Program-made: the position numbers and the translations under genes | DNA from: Stappia indica | GTDB lineage: Bacteria > Pseudomonadota > Alphaproteobacteria > Rhizobiales > Stappiaceae | Reading direction: 5' to 3' | Length of the DNA: 64,000 nucleotides | Assembly: GCF_009789575.1 (NCBI RefSeq) | Contig: NZ_CP046908.1 | Location: 620,001-684,000, forward strand | Notes under the pieces: generated by a model | The model's input: only the letters and a program-made list of their open reading frames with translations | Databases searched by the model: none | What the model was told of the DNA's origin: nothing | Part shown: positions 37,247 to 46,633 of the stretch, piece after piece | Numbering within the stretch: position 1 is the stretch's first letter | Layout of the letters: every line of letters begins with the position of its first letter

Positions 37247-38085
37247 GCCAGATCGACGACCTGCCGCCGCTGCGCGATGTCATCCGCACCCATGAGCTGC
37301 TGGCCCGCAAGTCGCTGGGACAGAACTTTCTGCTCGACCTGAACCTGACGCTCAAGGTCGCCCGCACCGCCGGGGACCTGAGCGAGTGCACGGTGCTCGA
37401 GGTCGGGCCAGGTCCCGGCGGCCTCACCCGCGCTCTGCTGGTCGCGGGCGCAAGACGTGTGGTGGCAGTCGAGAAGGATGCCCGGTGCCTGCCGGCGCTT
37501 GCCGAGATCGCCGCCCGCTATCCCGGACGGCTGGAGGTGCTGGAGGCAGACGCGCTGACCATCGATCTGGAGCGGATCGCCGATGGCGGCTCACTGAAGA
37601 TCGTCGCCAACCTGCCCTATAATGTCGGAACCCAGTTGCTGGTCGACTGGATCACCAGTGCGAGCTGGCCGCCGCTCTGGCAGTCGCTGACGCTGATGTT
37701 CCAGAAGGAAGTGGCCGAGCGCATCGTCGCCGAGCCCGGCAGCAAGGCCTATGGCCGCCTCGGCGTGCTGGCCGGCTGGCGCTGCCACGCAACGCTCGCC
37801 TTCGAGGTCGGGCCGAAAGCCTTCACGCCGCCACCGAAAGTCACCTCGGCCATCGTCCACCTGACACCGCGCAAGGCGCCTCTCGACTGCGACCTGAAGG
37901 CGCTGGAGCGCCTCACCGCCGCAGCCTTCGGCCAGCGCCGCAAGATGCTGCGCGCCAGCCTCAAGCCGCTTGCCGCAGACGCGGAGGCACGCATCGCTGC
38001 CGTCGGCATCGAGCCGACCATGCGTGCCGAGCAGCTCGACATCGCCGAGTTCGTCAAGCTGGCCAACGCCTTCGCCGCCGGCTGA
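37243..38085 (+). CDS. rsmA: 16S rRNA (adenine1518-N6/adenine1519-N6)-dimethyltransferase
   Basis: 280 residues. It starts with [19 protein letters not shown], then SAM motif [17 protein letters not shown] (~residue 50), motif [16 protein letters not shown], and the N6-adenine motif [10 protein letters not shown] (~125). The C-terminal helical domain matches the KsgA/Dim1 family. It dimethylates two adjacent adenines in helix 45 of 16S rRNA late in 30S assembly. Last gene of the plus-strand operon; a symmetrical terminator follows at 38117-38141. Confidence 0.96.
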   Translation: MSQIDDLPPLRDVIRTHELLARKSLGQNFLLDLNLTLKVARTAGDLSECTVLEVGPGPGGLTRALLVAGARRVVAVEKDARCLPALAEIAARYPGRLEVLEADALTIDLERIADGGSLKIVANLPYNVGTQLLVDWITSASWPPLWQSLTLMFQKEVAERIVAEPGSKAYGRLGVLAGWRCHATLAFEVGPKAFTPPPKVTSAIVHLTPRKAPLDCDLKALERLTAAAFGQRRKMLRASLKPLAADAEARIAAVGIEPTMRAEQLDIAEFVKLANAFAAG

Positions 38086-38116
38086 CACTCTCCCCTTTAG
38101 CACTGCGGATATGAAA

Positions 38117-38141
38117 AAAGGCGCCCCAATGGGGCGCCTTT
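38117..38141. terminator. Bidirectional terminator rsmA / gmk
   Basis: AAAGGCGCCCC-AAT-GGGGCGCCTTT, a perfect 11-bp stem with A run on one side and T run on the other, between the convergent rsmA and gmk genes. Confidence 0.88.
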
Positions 38142-38171
38142 GCTCCATGCGGCTCGTGCCGGCGCCGGCCC

Positions 38172-38867
38172 TCAGGCCTCGCCGGTCTCGCGCCTCAGGT
38201 CCTCGACCATGCCTTCGATGAACGGGCCGATGGCCGGGCTGCGCTCGCGGCGTAGCCGCTCGGCGCGCAGGATCGACAGCGCACCGCCGAATGCGGTCTG
38301 CAGGTCGTCGTTGACGATCACATAGTCATAGTCCTGCCAGTGCTTCATCTCGCCGACCGCCGTCTTCAGGCGGCGCTGGATGACGTCCTCCTCATCCTCT
38401 GCCCGGCGGTGCAGGCGGGACTTCATCTCGGCGATGGACGGCGGCAGGATGAACACCGACACCACGTCGCCGCGCATCTTCTCGTAGAGCTGGAACGTGC
38501 CCTGGATATCGATGTCGAACAGGACGTCGCGGCCGCCAGCCAGCGCCTCCTCCACCGGATCGCGCGGCGTGCCATAATAATTGCCGTGCACCTCGGCCCA
38601 TTCCAGCAGCTCGCCGCGATCGCGCATCTGCTCGAAGCGCTCGCGCGAGATGAAGTGGTAGTGCACGCCGTCGATCTCGCTCGACCGGCGCGGCCGCGTG
38701 GTGACGGATACGGAAAGCTCCAGGCTGTGCTTTTCCCGGTCGAGAAGCTGCCGTGCGATGGTCGACTTGCCCGCGCCCGACGGCGAGGACAGCACCAGCA
38801 TCAGTCCGCGCCGACGCGCTGCCGCCTCGCTCGATGTCACAACCGTTCCGCCGGTCGCTGTCGTCAT
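38172..38867 (-). CDS. gmk: Guanylate kinase
   Basis: 231 residues. P-loop LSSPSGAGKSTIARQLL near residue 30, the GMP-binding region VTTRPRRSSEIDGVHYHFI, then GNYYGTPRDPVEEAL and the lid RRAEDEEDVIQRRL. It phosphorylates GMP to GDP in the cytosol and so also supports (p)ppGpp and c-di-GMP precursor pools. The first ~20 residues (MTTATGGTVVTSSEAAARRR) are an extension before the fold; an internal start at MLVLSSPSG is possible. It is the last gene of a minus-strand run after yicC (21-bp gap). Confidence 0.96.
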   Translation of the reverse strand: MTTATGGTVVTSSEAAARRRGLMLVLSSPSGAGKSTIARQLLDREKHSLELSVSVTTRPRRSSEIDGVHYHFISRERFEQMRDRGELLEWAEVHGNYYGTPRDPVEEALAGGRDVLFDIDIQGTFQLYEKMRGDVVSVFILPPSIAEMKSRLHRRAEDEEDVIQRRLKTAVGEMKHWQDYDYVIVNDDLQTAFGGALSILRAERLRRERSPAIGPFIEGMVEDLRRETGEA

Positions 38868-38888
38868 GCCCCTGCCCCGTTGGTTCTG

Positions 38889-39785
38889 TTATTCAAGGTT
38901 CTGGATCTGCTCGCGCATCTGGTCGATGACCGTCTTGAGCTCCAGCCCGATGGCGGTCAGCTCCGTGCCGTTCGACTTGGAGCAGAGCGTGTTGGCCTCG
39001 CGGTTGAACTCCTGCGCGAGAAAATCGAGACGCCGGCCGACCGGGCCGCCCGCATCCAGCAGCTCGCGGGCCGCATGCACATGGGCCACCAGCCGGTCCA
39101 GCTCCTCGCGAATGTCCGCCTTGGTGGCGAGCAGCGCCGCCTCCTGGTGCAGCCGCACCGGATCGAGCGCCGCGCTGCTGCCGAGGAGCGCCTCGACCTG
39201 CGCTGCGAGCCGTGCCCGGATCGCCTCGGGTGCCCGGCAGGGCGCCGCTTCCGCCTGGCCCGTCAACTCGGCGATCGTCGCCAGTTGGCCGCGCAGGACC
39301 GTGGCAATGGCCGCGCCTTCATTGCGGCGCATGCGGGCAAGTTCCCCCAAGGCGCCTTCCAGCGACGCCTTCAGCGCCTCGACCAGCGCTTCGCGCTCCG
39401 CCGGATCTTCCTCCGGCTCCTTCCATTCGATGACGCCGCGCTGCGACAGAATGCCGTCGAGGGCAACGGGCGCCGCATCCGGCAGACGCTGGCGCACGGC
39501 ATCCAATGCCGACAGCAACGCATCGAGCGCCGCCTCGTTGATCTGCGGCACCGCCTCGCCCTGGCTGCGCTGAAAGCTGAGCCCGATGGTGACGTTGCCG
39601 CGGGTGAGATGGCGCCCGGCCGCTTCGCGGCAGAAGACTTCCAGCGCTTCCAGCCCGCCAGGCAGGCGCATGCGCAGGTCCAGCCCCTTGCCATTGACCG
39701 AGCGCAGCTCCCACGTCCACCGCGCAGCCCCGAGGGAACCGTCGGCACGGCCAAAGCCGGTCATGCTGCAAAGCGAAAGTGTCAT
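38889..39785 (-). CDS. yicC: YicC family endoribonuclease
   Basis: 298 residues from ATG 39785 (MTLSLCSMTGFGRADG); the in-frame start at 39824 would add 13 residues, and MTGFGRA seven residues downstream is the typical family start. YicC_N domain with SMTGFGRA and WELRSVNGKGLDLRMRLP, and the C-terminal DUF1732 domain ending in QEFNREANTLCSKSNGTELTAIGLELKTVIDQMREQIQN (positions ~255-295). The family has been shown to be Mn-dependent ribonucleases involved in stress and small RNA decay. The place beside gmk and mltG is conserved. Confidence 0.93.
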   Translation of the reverse strand: MTLSLCSMTGFGRADGSLGAARWTWELRSVNGKGLDLRMRLPGGLEALEVFCREAAGRHLTRGNVTIGLSFQRSQGEAVPQINEAALDALLSALDAVRQRLPDAAPVALDGILSQRGVIEWKEPEEDPAEREALVEALKASLEGALGELARMRRNEGAAIATVLRGQLATIAELTGQAEAAPCRAPEAIRARLAAQVEALLGSSAALDPVRLHQEAALLATKADIREELDRLVAHVHAARELLDAGGPVGRRLDFLAQEFNREANTLCSKSNGTELTAIGLELKTVIDQMREQIQNLE

Positions 39786-39838
39786 CTGCGAAACTGCCCC
39801 CACAGGTCTGGAATCACGCAACAATCAGAGCGCGCGAC

Positions 39839-41041
39839 TTAGCCGCCGCTGCCCCCGTTGGCGGCTCCGCCCTGCGTACCCTGTTCCTCGCGCTCACGAC
39901 GCTCGCGCTCCACCTGACGCCAGCGCGCGACATTGCGCTGATGCTGCTCGTAGGTCTCGGCGAAGACGTGTCCGCCGGTACCGTCGGCCACGAAATAGAA
40001 GTCCTTCGTGCGCGAGGGATTGGCGACGGACTCCATGGCCGCGCGCCCCGGATTGCCGATCGGGCCCGGCGGCAGCCGGTCGATCTGGTAGGTATTGTAG
40101 GGGTTGCGGGCATCGAGCTGCGAGCGGGTGATCGCCGAACGGTCCTGCAGCCAGGCCTCGCCGCCGTAAAGCCCGTAGAGGATCGTCGGATCCGACTGAA
40201 GGCGCATGCCCTGGCGCAGGCGGTTGACGAAGACGCCAGCCACGCGCGGCCGCTCGTCGGCCCGCGCGGTCTCCTTCTCGACGATGGAGGCCAGCACCAC
40301 CAGTTCCTCCGGCGTTTCCACCGGCAGCCCTTCGGTACGTCGGTTCCAGATGTCGGCAAGCGCCTTGGTCTGCGCATCCTTCATCTGCTGGATGATCTGC
40401 GCCCGGGTGGTGCCGCGCGTGAACGTATAGGTCTCGGGCAGCAGCGACCCTTCCGGCGGGATCTCGTCCAACTCGCCGGTCAGCACCGGATGCTCGCGTA
40501 CCCGGGCGACGATCTGCGCGCTCGTCCACCCCTCCGGCACGGTCACCGTGTGATAGACAGCCTTGCCGCTGACGAGGTCGTCCATCACCTGGCGCATCGA
40601 GACGCCGGGGGCGAACGCATATTCGCCCGCCTTCAGCCGGGCGGCATTCTTGTAGGCCTGCACGCCGGCCCAGAACACGTTGGAATCCTCGATGACACCC
40701 TGGTTCTCCAGCGTGTCGGCAATCATCCGCAGCCCGGAGCCCGAGGGAATGACCACCGTCTTTTCCGCCGCGAGCGGGCCCGGCGCATCGAACTCGGCCT
40801 TGCCCCAGTAGAGCATCGCGCCGGTGCCGATCACCACGAGCACCGCCAGCGATAGCAGCGCATTGACGACGATGACGAGAGGATTGCGGACATGGCGCGA
40901 GCGCAGCGGCGGCGGCGGGGCCTGCTCCGGCTGGATCGCTTCGCGCGGGCTCTTGGGATGGGGGCGGAACGGAGCGCCCTCGTCCTTGGGAGCACTCTCG
41001 GAGGAAGCACTATCGGTCTCTCGGCCTGGCGTCTCGGTCAT
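39839..41041 (-). CDS. mltG: Endolytic murein transglycosylase MltG
   Basis: 400 residues. A cytoplasmic Pro- and charge-rich N-terminus (~1-50) precedes one TM segment at ~53-79 (PLVIVVNALLSLAVLVVIG), then the LysM-like and YceG catalytic domains in the periplasm. The catalytic Glu is in LASIVEKETARADERP (~residue 268), followed by VAGVFVNRLRQGMRLQSDPTILYG. MltG cuts nascent glycan strands and sets their length, acting with class A PBPs such as the one at 56166-58616. The C-terminal tail is Arg- and Gly-rich (EEQGTQGGAANGGSGG), low-complexity and probably disordered. It follows fabF in a conserved alphaproteobacterial order, with a 156-bp gap. Confidence 0.95.
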   Translation of the reverse strand: MTETPGRETDSASSESAPKDEGAPFRPHPKSPREAIQPEQAPPPPLRSRHVRNPLVIVVNALLSLAVLVVIGTGAMLYWGKAEFDAPGPLAAEKTVVIPSGSGLRMIADTLENQGVIEDSNVFWAGVQAYKNAARLKAGEYAFAPGVSMRQVMDDLVSGKAVYHTVTVPEGWTSAQIVARVREHPVLTGELDEIPPEGSLLPETYTFTRGTTRAQIIQQMKDAQTKALADIWNRRTEGLPVETPEELVVLASIVEKETARADERPRVAGVFVNRLRQGMRLQSDPTILYGLYGGEAWLQDRSAITRSQLDARNPYNTYQIDRLPPGPIGNPGRAAMESVANPSRTKDFYFVADGTGGHVFAETYEQHQRNVARWRQVERERREREEQGTQGGAANGGSGG

Positions 41042-41197
41042 CTGTCCTGTCCGGTCCTTTTGATCGAGGCAATGGACATGCCACTTGGCCCGAAATTATG
41101 GCCAAACCGGGAAGGATAGATCCGCCCGGCGCAACTGGGGATCGGCTTCGCCGGCCGCGAGGGGAAAACCCGCTCGCCACCGGCGCAGGAAGTCCTG

Positions 41198-42466
41198 TCA
41201 GGCCGCGACCTTGCGGAAAACGAGCGAGGCATTGGTGCCGCCGAAACCGAAGGAATTCGACAGCGCCGTATCCACGTTCATGCGCTTTGCCGCCTTCGGA
41301 ACCAGATCGATCTCGGTCTCGACGGACGGATTTTCGAGATTGATCGTCGGCGGCACGATGCTGTCGCGGATCGCCAGCAGCGAGAAGATCGCCTCGATGG
41401 CACCGGCGGCTCCGAGCAGGTGACCGGTCGACGACTTGGTCGAGGACATGGTCAGCTGCGCGGCACTGTCGCCGGCAAGACGCTGGATCGCGCCAAGCTC
41501 GATCTCGTCGCCGAGCGGCGTCGAGGTGCCATGTGCGTTGATATAGTCGATGTCGGCCGGGACAAGGCCGGCGCGCTTCAGCGCCGCCTGCATGCAGCGA
41601 TAGGCACCGTCACCATCGGCCGCCGGAGCGGTGATGTGATAGGCATCGCCCGACAGGCCGTAGCCGACGACTTCGCCGTAGATCTTCGCGCCGCGGGCCT
41701 TGGCGTGCTCGTATTCCTCGAGCACGACGACACCTGCGCCCTCGCCCATGACGAAACCGTCGCGGTCCTTGTCATAGGGGCGCGAGGCTGCCTCGGCACG
41801 GTCGTTGAAGCCGGTCGACAGGGCGCGCGCGGCGGCAAAGCCGGCGAGCGACAGACGGCAGACCGGCGATTCGGCACCGCCCGCCACCATCATGTCGGCG
41901 TCGTCGAGCGCGATCAGCCGCGCCGCGTCGCCGATGGCATGGGCGCCGGTAGAACAGGCCGTGACGACCGCATGGTTCGGCCCCTTGAGACCGTGGCGGA
42001 TCGACACGTAGCCGCTGGCCAGGTTGATCAGCCGGCCGGGAATGAAGAAGGGAGAAATGCGCCGGGGACCCTTTTCGCGCATGACATGGGCCGTGGCCTC
42101 TATTCCCTGCAGGCCACCGATACCGGAGCCGATCAGGACGCCTGCGCGATTCTGGTCTTCCGCCGACTTCGCGGACCAGCCGCTGTCACGGATCGCCTGC
42201 TCGGCGGCAGCCATGCCGAAAATGATGAACTCGTCGACCTTGCGCTGTTCCTTGGGATCCATCCAGTCGTCCGGATTGAATGTTCCGTTCGACCCGTCTC
42301 CGCGGGGAATCTGGCAAGCGATCTGACAGGCGAGATCGTCGACCTCAAAATGGCTGATGCGGGAGGCTCCGCTCCTGCCCTCGAGAATTCTGGACCAGCT
42401 CTCCTCGACACCGCACGCCAGGGGCGTGACCATGCCAAGGCCGGTAACGACTACTCGCCTCATCAT
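41198..42466 (-). CDS. fabF: 3-oxoacyl-[acyl-carrier-protein] synthase II
   Basis: 422 residues from ATG 42466 (MMRRVVVTGLGMVTPLACGV). Active-site triad: Cys in VTACSTGAHAIGDAARLI (~residue 170), His in NAHGTSTPLGDEIELGA (~310) and His in STKSSTGHLLGAAGAIEA (~345); GGTNASLVFRK closes the fold. The enzyme elongates acyl-ACP with malonyl-ACP. It follows acpP by 57 bp on the same strand, within fabD-fabG-acpP-fabF. The upstream in-frame codons to 42496 are not family-like. Confidence 0.97.
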   Translation of the reverse strand: MMRRVVVTGLGMVTPLACGVEESWSRILEGRSGASRISHFEVDDLACQIACQIPRGDGSNGTFNPDDWMDPKEQRKVDEFIIFGMAAAEQAIRDSGWSAKSAEDQNRAGVLIGSGIGGLQGIEATAHVMREKGPRRISPFFIPGRLINLASGYVSIRHGLKGPNHAVVTACSTGAHAIGDAARLIALDDADMMVAGGAESPVCRLSLAGFAAARALSTGFNDRAEAASRPYDKDRDGFVMGEGAGVVVLEEYEHAKARGAKIYGEVVGYGLSGDAYHITAPAADGDGAYRCMQAALKRAGLVPADIDYINAHGTSTPLGDEIELGAIQRLAGDSAAQLTMSSTKSSTGHLLGAAGAIEAIFSLLAIRDSIVPPTINLENPSVETEIDLVPKAAKRMNVDTALSNSFGFGGTNASLVFRKVAA

Positions 42467-42523
42467 GAACCTGTATCTGGCGCGTCGGGCGGACACGAAG
42501 CCCGCCCGATGCGGAAAACTGAA

Positions 42524-42760
42524 TCAGCCGGCGTTCTTTTCCAGGAACTTCACGGCGTCGCCGACGGTCAGGATCGTCTCGGCGGCATCGTCCGGGATTT
42601 CCACGCCGAACTCTTCCTCGAAAGCCATGACCAGCTCAACGGTGTCGAGGCTGTCGGCGCCCAGATCGTCGATGAAGCTCGCCTCCATGGTGACCTTTTC
42701 GGCATCGACGCCGAGGTGCTCGATAACGATCTTCTTTACCCGATCCGCGATGTCGCTCAT
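42524..42760 (-). CDS. acpP: Acyl carrier protein
   Basis: 78 residues, the standard ACP. The phosphopantetheine Ser is in [18 protein letters not shown] (DSL motif), and the protein is strongly acidic with four helices. A GAGGAATTC ribosome-binding region precedes the ATG. It carries acyl chains for FabD, FabG and FabF encoded around it and also for lipid A synthesis. About 290 bp of non-coding DNA separate it from fabG, consistent with its own strong promoter; CTATAAAG at 42974-42979 (minus strand) is a possible -10. Confidence 0.98.
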   Translation of the reverse strand: MSDIADRVKKIVIEHLGVDAEKVTMEASFIDDLGADSLDTVELVMAFEEEFGVEIPDDAAETILTVGDAVKFLEKNAG

Positions 42761-43052
42761 TTCAGAATTCCTCAGTTGCTTCCAACGGTTTTCGCTAGTT
42801 CAGCGCTCAGCGCCGCACCTCGTACCCGATCTCCGGAGCTCGGCACCGGAACGAGGCGAATGGGATCCAGCCCGCACCATGTCCGATCCGGCGACCATGG
42901 CCGGCCGGACTGGCCGCGCCCGAGCGCCGATCATTCGTGAACGGGTTCGCTGGCCGGCGGGTTCCTAACACACTTTATAGGGCTTGACCAGCCGCCGCAC
43001 GGCCCTGCGGAACGCCTGTTCCACGGGGCCGGAAGCGGCCGGGTTTGCCAAG

Positions 43053-43790
43053 TCAAATCATGGCCATACCGCCATTGACGTGCAGCGTCTCGCCGGTCAC
43101 GTAGGCGGCTTCCTCGCTGGCGAGGTAGAGCGCCGCCGCAGCGATTTCGTCGGCCTTCCCAAGGCGACCCGCCGGCACGGTGGTGAGGATCGATTCCTTC
43201 TGCTTGTCGTTGAGCGCGTCGGTCATCGGGGTTTCGATGAAGCCGGGCGCGATCGTGTTCACCGTAATGTTGCGCGAGGCGACCTCGCGCGCAAGCGACT
43301 TGGCCATGCCGATGAGGCCGGCCTTGGCCGCTGCATAGTTGCCCTGGCCCGGATTTCCGGTGACCCCGACCACCGAAGCGATGTTGATGATGCGGCCGTA
43401 GCGGCGGCGCATCATGCCCTTGACGGCAGCGCGGCACAGCCGGAAGCCCGCCGTCAGGTTGACCTCGATGACGTCGTCCCACTCCTCGTCCTTCATGCGC
43501 ATGAAGAGGTTGTCGCGGGTGATGCCGGCATTGTTGACCAGAATGTCGAGCTGGCCCATCGCCGCCTCGGCGGCCGGCACGAGCGCATCGACCGCCGCCC
43601 GGTCGGACAGGTTGGCCGGCAGCACATGCACGCGCTCGCCGAGATCGGCGGCCAGCGCCTCCAGCTTCTCGGCGCGGGTGCCGGACAGCGCGACGGTGGC
43701 GCCGCGGGCGTGCAGCGCGCGGGCGATCGCCTCGCCGATGCCGCCGGTTGCGCCCGTCACGAGCGCGGTCTTGGAAGTCAGGTCGAACAT
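43053..43790 (-). CDS. fabG: 3-oxoacyl-[acyl-carrier-protein] reductase
   Basis: 245 residues from ATG 43790 (MFDLTSKTALVTGATGGIGEA); the frame stays open upstream inside fabD, but that is a shadow. Classical short-chain dehydrogenase: TGATGGIG cofactor loop, NNAGITRDN, catalytic Ser in INIASVVGV, and Tyr and Lys in GNYAAAKAGLIG, then PGFIETPMTD. It reduces 3-oxoacyl-ACP with NADPH. It lies 38 bp after fabD and upstream of acpP on the same strand. Confidence 0.97.
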   Translation of the reverse strand: MFDLTSKTALVTGATGGIGEAIARALHARGATVALSGTRAEKLEALAADLGERVHVLPANLSDRAAVDALVPAAEAAMGQLDILVNNAGITRDNLFMRMKDEEWDDVIEVNLTAGFRLCRAAVKGMMRRRYGRIINIASVVGVTGNPGQGNYAAAKAGLIGMAKSLAREVASRNITVNTIAPGFIETPMTDALNDKQKESILTTVPAGRLGKADEIAAAALYLASEEAAYVTGETLHVNGGMAMI

Positions 43791-43828
43791 GGGTCTTTGA
43801 TCCTTGTCTTGCGATGCGCGCCTTGGGT

Positions 43829-44770
43829 TCAGGCCAGCCGCTCCAGCAGGGCCGCGATGTCGTCGGGCGAATTGACCGCGACGCCGGTCATGTCCTTGGC
43901 AATGCGCTTTACCATGCCGGTCAGCACCTTGCCGGTGCCGATCTCGAAGGCGGTGTCGACGCCGGCCGAGGCCATCCACTCGATGGATTCGCGCCAGCGC
44001 ACCGTACCGGTCACCTGCTCCACCAGCCGGCGGCGAATCTCGTCCGGGTCGCTGGTCGGGCCGGCGAGCACATTGGCGACCAGCGGCACGGCCGGGGCAT
44101 TGAACGTCACGGTCTCGAACGCGGCGGCCATGGCCTCGGCGGCAGGCTGCATCAGCGCACAGTGGAACGGCGCGCTCACCGGCAGCAGCACCGCGCGGCG
44201 GGCGCCCCGACCCTTGGCGATCTCGATGGCCCGCTCGACGGCAGCCTTGTGGCCGGAGACCACCACCTGGCCCGGCGCATTGTCGTTGGCGGCCTGGCAG
44301 ACCTCGCCCTGGGCGGCTTCCGCAGCGACCGCGGCGGCCTCGGCGAAGTCGAGGCCGAGAAGGGCGGCCATCGCCCCCTCGCCCACCGGCACCGCCTGCT
44401 GCATCGCCGTGCCGCGAATCCGCAGCAGCCGCGCCGCATCGCCGATCGACAGCGTGCCGGCGGCGGCCAGCGCCGAATATTCGCCCAGCGAATGACCGGC
44501 CACATAGGCAACGCTGGAGGCAAGGTCGAGGCCCCGCGCTTCGGCCGCGCGCATGGCCGCGAGGCTCACCGCCATCAGCGCCGGCTGGGCATTGGCCGTC
44601 AGCGTCAGCTCCTCGGGCGTGCCGTTCCACATGATGTCGCTGAGCTTCTGCCCCAGCGCCTCGTCCACTTCATCGAACACCGCCCGGGCCTCGGCGAAAG
44701 CGTCGGCCAGGTCCTTGCCCATGCCGACAGCCTGGCTGCCCTGTCCCGGAAACGTGAATGCGATACTCAT
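43829..44770 (-). CDS. fabD: Malonyl-CoA:ACP transacylase
   Basis: 313 residues from ATG 44770 (MSIAFTFPGQGSQAVGMGKD). Catalytic Ser in AGHSLGEYSALAAAG near residue 95, with the oxyanion-loop GQGSQ at the start and the catalytic His in VSAPFHCALMQPAAE near 205. It loads malonate on ACP, the first committed step. First gene of the fab group; the frame is open upstream to 45028 but has no homology there. The 395-bp region in front is shared with the divergent rpsF operon. Confidence 0.97.
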   Translation of the reverse strand: MSIAFTFPGQGSQAVGMGKDLADAFAEARAVFDEVDEALGQKLSDIMWNGTPEELTLTANAQPALMAVSLAAMRAAEARGLDLASSVAYVAGHSLGEYSALAAAGTLSIGDAARLLRIRGTAMQQAVPVGEGAMAALLGLDFAEAAAVAAEAAQGEVCQAANDNAPGQVVVSGHKAAVERAIEIAKGRGARRAVLLPVSAPFHCALMQPAAEAMAAAFETVTFNAPAVPLVANVLAGPTSDPDEIRRRLVEQVTGTVRWRESIEWMASAGVDTAFEIGTGKVLTGMVKRIAKDMTGVAVNSPDDIAALLERLA

Positions 44771-45165
44771 TGGCGCTGGCTCCAACATCCCTTGCGCGGC
44801 CGGATTCGCGTCTGCCCGTCCGTCTTGTCTCGAAATGTGCCGCAAAGAGACGTCCCAGGCACATACTGTCAAGGTGGAGCATGGAAAAAACACGCGCAAT
44901 CCCTCCGCTCCGCCTTGCGAAGCCGCGCAACTGGTGTATAAGCCACGCTTCGTTCGGAACTCTGGCCGGGGGCTGAACGGAAGGCCCGCTGCGTGCCGGC
45001 TTCTCTTCGAATGGAGAGAGGCAGGCAACAGGCGGGCAGGTCGGCAAAGTGTCGTCCGTCTTCCCGTGTCTCCGCCTTCGAAGTTGCTTCGATCCGCCTT
45101 TCTTGAAGGCTCGAAGAGGCTTAGCGCCGGGTTCCGGGAACTGAAACGGAAAGAAAGGCACCCTC
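44771..45165. other. Divergent region fabD / rpsF operon
   Basis: 395 bp, no supported gene. It holds the rpsF promoter candidate (44915-44942) and leaves a leader of about 215 nt before rpsF, which could carry S6:S18 autoregulation as in many bacteria; I did not find a convincing match to that RNA motif. Confidence 0.45.
44915..44942 (+). promoter_or_regulatory. Candidate promoter of rpsF-rpsR-rplI
   Basis: CTTGCGA with the hexamer TTGCGA at 44915-44920, a 16-bp spacer, then TATAAG at 44937-44942. A good fit to a strong alphaproteobacterial housekeeping promoter. Confidence 0.55.
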
Positions 45166-45627
45166 ATGCCGCTTTACGAGCATGTGTTCCTGGCTCGCCA
45201 GGACGTCTCGGCCCAGCAGGTCGAGCAGATGGTCGAGCAGTACAAGGCCCTGATCTCCACCAACGGCGGCAACGTCGGCAAGGTCGAGAGCTGGGGTCTG
45301 CGCACGCTGGCCTACCGCATCAACAAGAACCGCAAGGCTCATTACACGCTGATGAACCTGGACGCCTCCCCGGCCGCCGTGGCCGAGATGGAGCGCCAGA
45401 TGCGCATCAACGAGGACATCCTCCGCTTCATGACGCTGCGCGTCGAGGAGCACGAGGAAGAGCAGTCCGCGATGATGCAGAAGCGTGACCGCGACGACCG
45501 TCGTGGTGGTCGTGGTGATCGCGGCGACCGTGGTGATCGTGGTGGCCGTGACCGCGGCGATCGTGGTGACCGTGGCGATCGCGGTGATCGTGGCGACCGC
45601 GGCGGACGCCGCTTCGACGAAGAATAA
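45166..45627 (+). CDS. rpsF: Ribosomal protein S6 with Arg-Gly-Asp repeat tail
   Basis: 153 residues; the S6 fold ([21 protein letters not shown] ... to ~residue 100) is followed by an extension of about 48 residues made of RGD and GGR repeats ([11 protein letters not shown], positions ~112-148) and ending RRFDEE. Alphaproteobacterial S6 proteins often have a charged tail, but this one is a regular low-complexity array encoded by imperfect tandem DNA repeats. S6 binds S18 in the 30S platform; rpsR follows 12 bp later. Ribosome-binding site AAAGAAAGGCACC lies before the ATG. Confidence 0.96.
   Translation: MPLYEHVFLARQDVSAQQVEQMVEQYKALISTNGGNVGKVESWGLRTLAYRINKNRKAHYTLMNLDASPAAVAEMERQMRINEDILRFMTLRVEEHEEEQSAMMQKRDRDDRRGGRGDRGDRGDRGGRDRGDRGDRGDRGDRGDRGGRRFDEE
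45492..45612 (+). repeat. Tandem repeats encoding the S6 RGD tail
   Basis: Imperfect 9-base units of the type CGTGGTGAT / CGTGGCGAC / CGCGGCGAT repeated about a dozen times in frame, each coding Arg-Gly-Asp. Variation is at third codon positions, which points to selection on the protein. Slippage could change the copy number between strains. Confidence 0.85.
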
Positions 45628-45639
45628 GGAGCTAACGCA

Positions 45640-45888
45640 ATGGTCGATATCGCACAGCTGCCGACGCGCCGCCCCTTCTTCCGCCGTCGGAAGACCTGCC
45701 CGTTCTCCGGCGCCAACGCGCCGAAGATCGACTACAAGGACATCCGCCTCCTGCAGCGCTACATCTCCGAGCGTGGCAAGATCGTGCCGAGCCGCATCAC
45801 CGCGGTGTCCGCCAAGAAGCAGCGCGAGCTCGCGCGTGCCATCAAGCGCGCCCGTTTCCTCGGCCTGCTGCCCTTCGTGATCAAATAA
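45640..45888 (+). CDS. rpsR: Ribosomal protein S18
   Basis: 82 residues, normal length. [33 protein letters not shown] and [34 protein letters not shown] are characteristic of bS18 (given here as positions ~10-80). It binds next to S6 in the small subunit. A GGAG ribosome-binding site lies 8 bases before the ATG. The following 90 bp to rplI contain no gene, whereas some relatives have a membrane protein gene here. Confidence 0.98.
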   Translation: MVDIAQLPTRRPFFRRRKTCPFSGANAPKIDYKDIRLLQRYISERGKIVPSRITAVSAKKQRELARAIKRARFLGLLPFVIK

Positions 45889-45978
45889 GATCACGGCTTT
45901 CCAATCGGCTGGGACAGGCCGGCTCGCCGGCCGTCCCTAACCGCGCAAGACGCGGGACAGACGAAAAGGATCACGACA

Positions 45979-46581
45979 ATGCAGATCATTCTTCTCGAGC
46001 GCGTCGCCAAGCTCGGCCAGATGGGCGAAGTGGTGCGCGTGCGCGATGGCTTCGCGCGCAACTACCTGCTGCCGCAGGGCAAGGCGCTGCGTGCCACCAA
46101 GTCCAACCTGCAGCGCTTCGAAAGCGAGCGCGCGCAGCTTGAGGCTCGCAACCTGGAGCGCAAGTCGGAGGCCGAGTCGGTCGCCAAGACGCTCGACGGC
46201 CAGACCTTCACGGTCATCCGCCAGGCTGGCGAGACCGGCCAGCTCTACGGTTCCGTGTCGACGCGCGACATCGCCGACGTGATGACCGAAGGCGGTTTCT
46301 CCTCGGCTCGTTCGCAGGTTCGCCTCGACCGTCCGATCAAGACCATCGGCCTGCACGAGGTTGCCGTCGTCCTTCACCCGGAAGTCGAGGTGTCGGTGAC
46401 GCTCAACGTCGCCCGCTCCGCCGACGAGGCCGAGCGCCAGGCGCGCGGTGAGGACCTCACCGGCCGCGAGCAGGACACGTTCGAGTTCGAAGAGGACGAG
46501 GACGAGGATGCCGAGGGCGAAGGCGAAGGCGACGACGCCGTTGAGGCCGACGCCGAGGCTGACGAGGAAGAGGCTCTCTGA
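45979..46581 (+). CDS. rplI: Ribosomal protein L9
   Basis: 200 residues. N-terminal L9 domain [19 protein letters not shown] with [16 protein letters not shown] (the RNA-binding motif), the long connecting helix, and the C-terminal domain (~85-150). The last ~40 residues are almost all Glu, Asp, Ala and Gly ([14 protein letters not shown]), an acidic tail found in several alphaproteobacterial L9 proteins. L9 sits at the L1 stalk base and limits frameshifting. An AAAAGGA ribosome-binding site precedes the ATG. A strong terminator follows. Confidence 0.96.
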   Translation: MQIILLERVAKLGQMGEVVRVRDGFARNYLLPQGKALRATKSNLQRFESERAQLEARNLERKSEAESVAKTLDGQTFTVIRQAGETGQLYGSVSTRDIADVMTEGGFSSARSQVRLDRPIKTIGLHEVAVVLHPEVEVSVTLNVARSADEAERQARGEDLTGREQDTFEFEEDEDEDAEGEGEGDDAVEADAEADEEEAL

Positions 46582-46606
46582 GCCGCTTTCCACGCGCACC
46601 GAATTG

Positions 46607-46633
46607 AAAAGGCCCCGCTTGCGGGGCCTTTTT
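46607..46633 (+). terminator. Terminator of the rpsF-rpsR-rplI operon
   Basis: AAAAGGCCCCGC-TT-GCGGGGCCTTTT followed by T, a 12-bp perfect stem 26 bp after the rplI stop. Confidence 0.92.

Noticed and set aside
45492-45612. CRISPR-like repeat array
   Set aside because: Units are 9 bp, contiguous, without spacers, in frame and inside rpsF.
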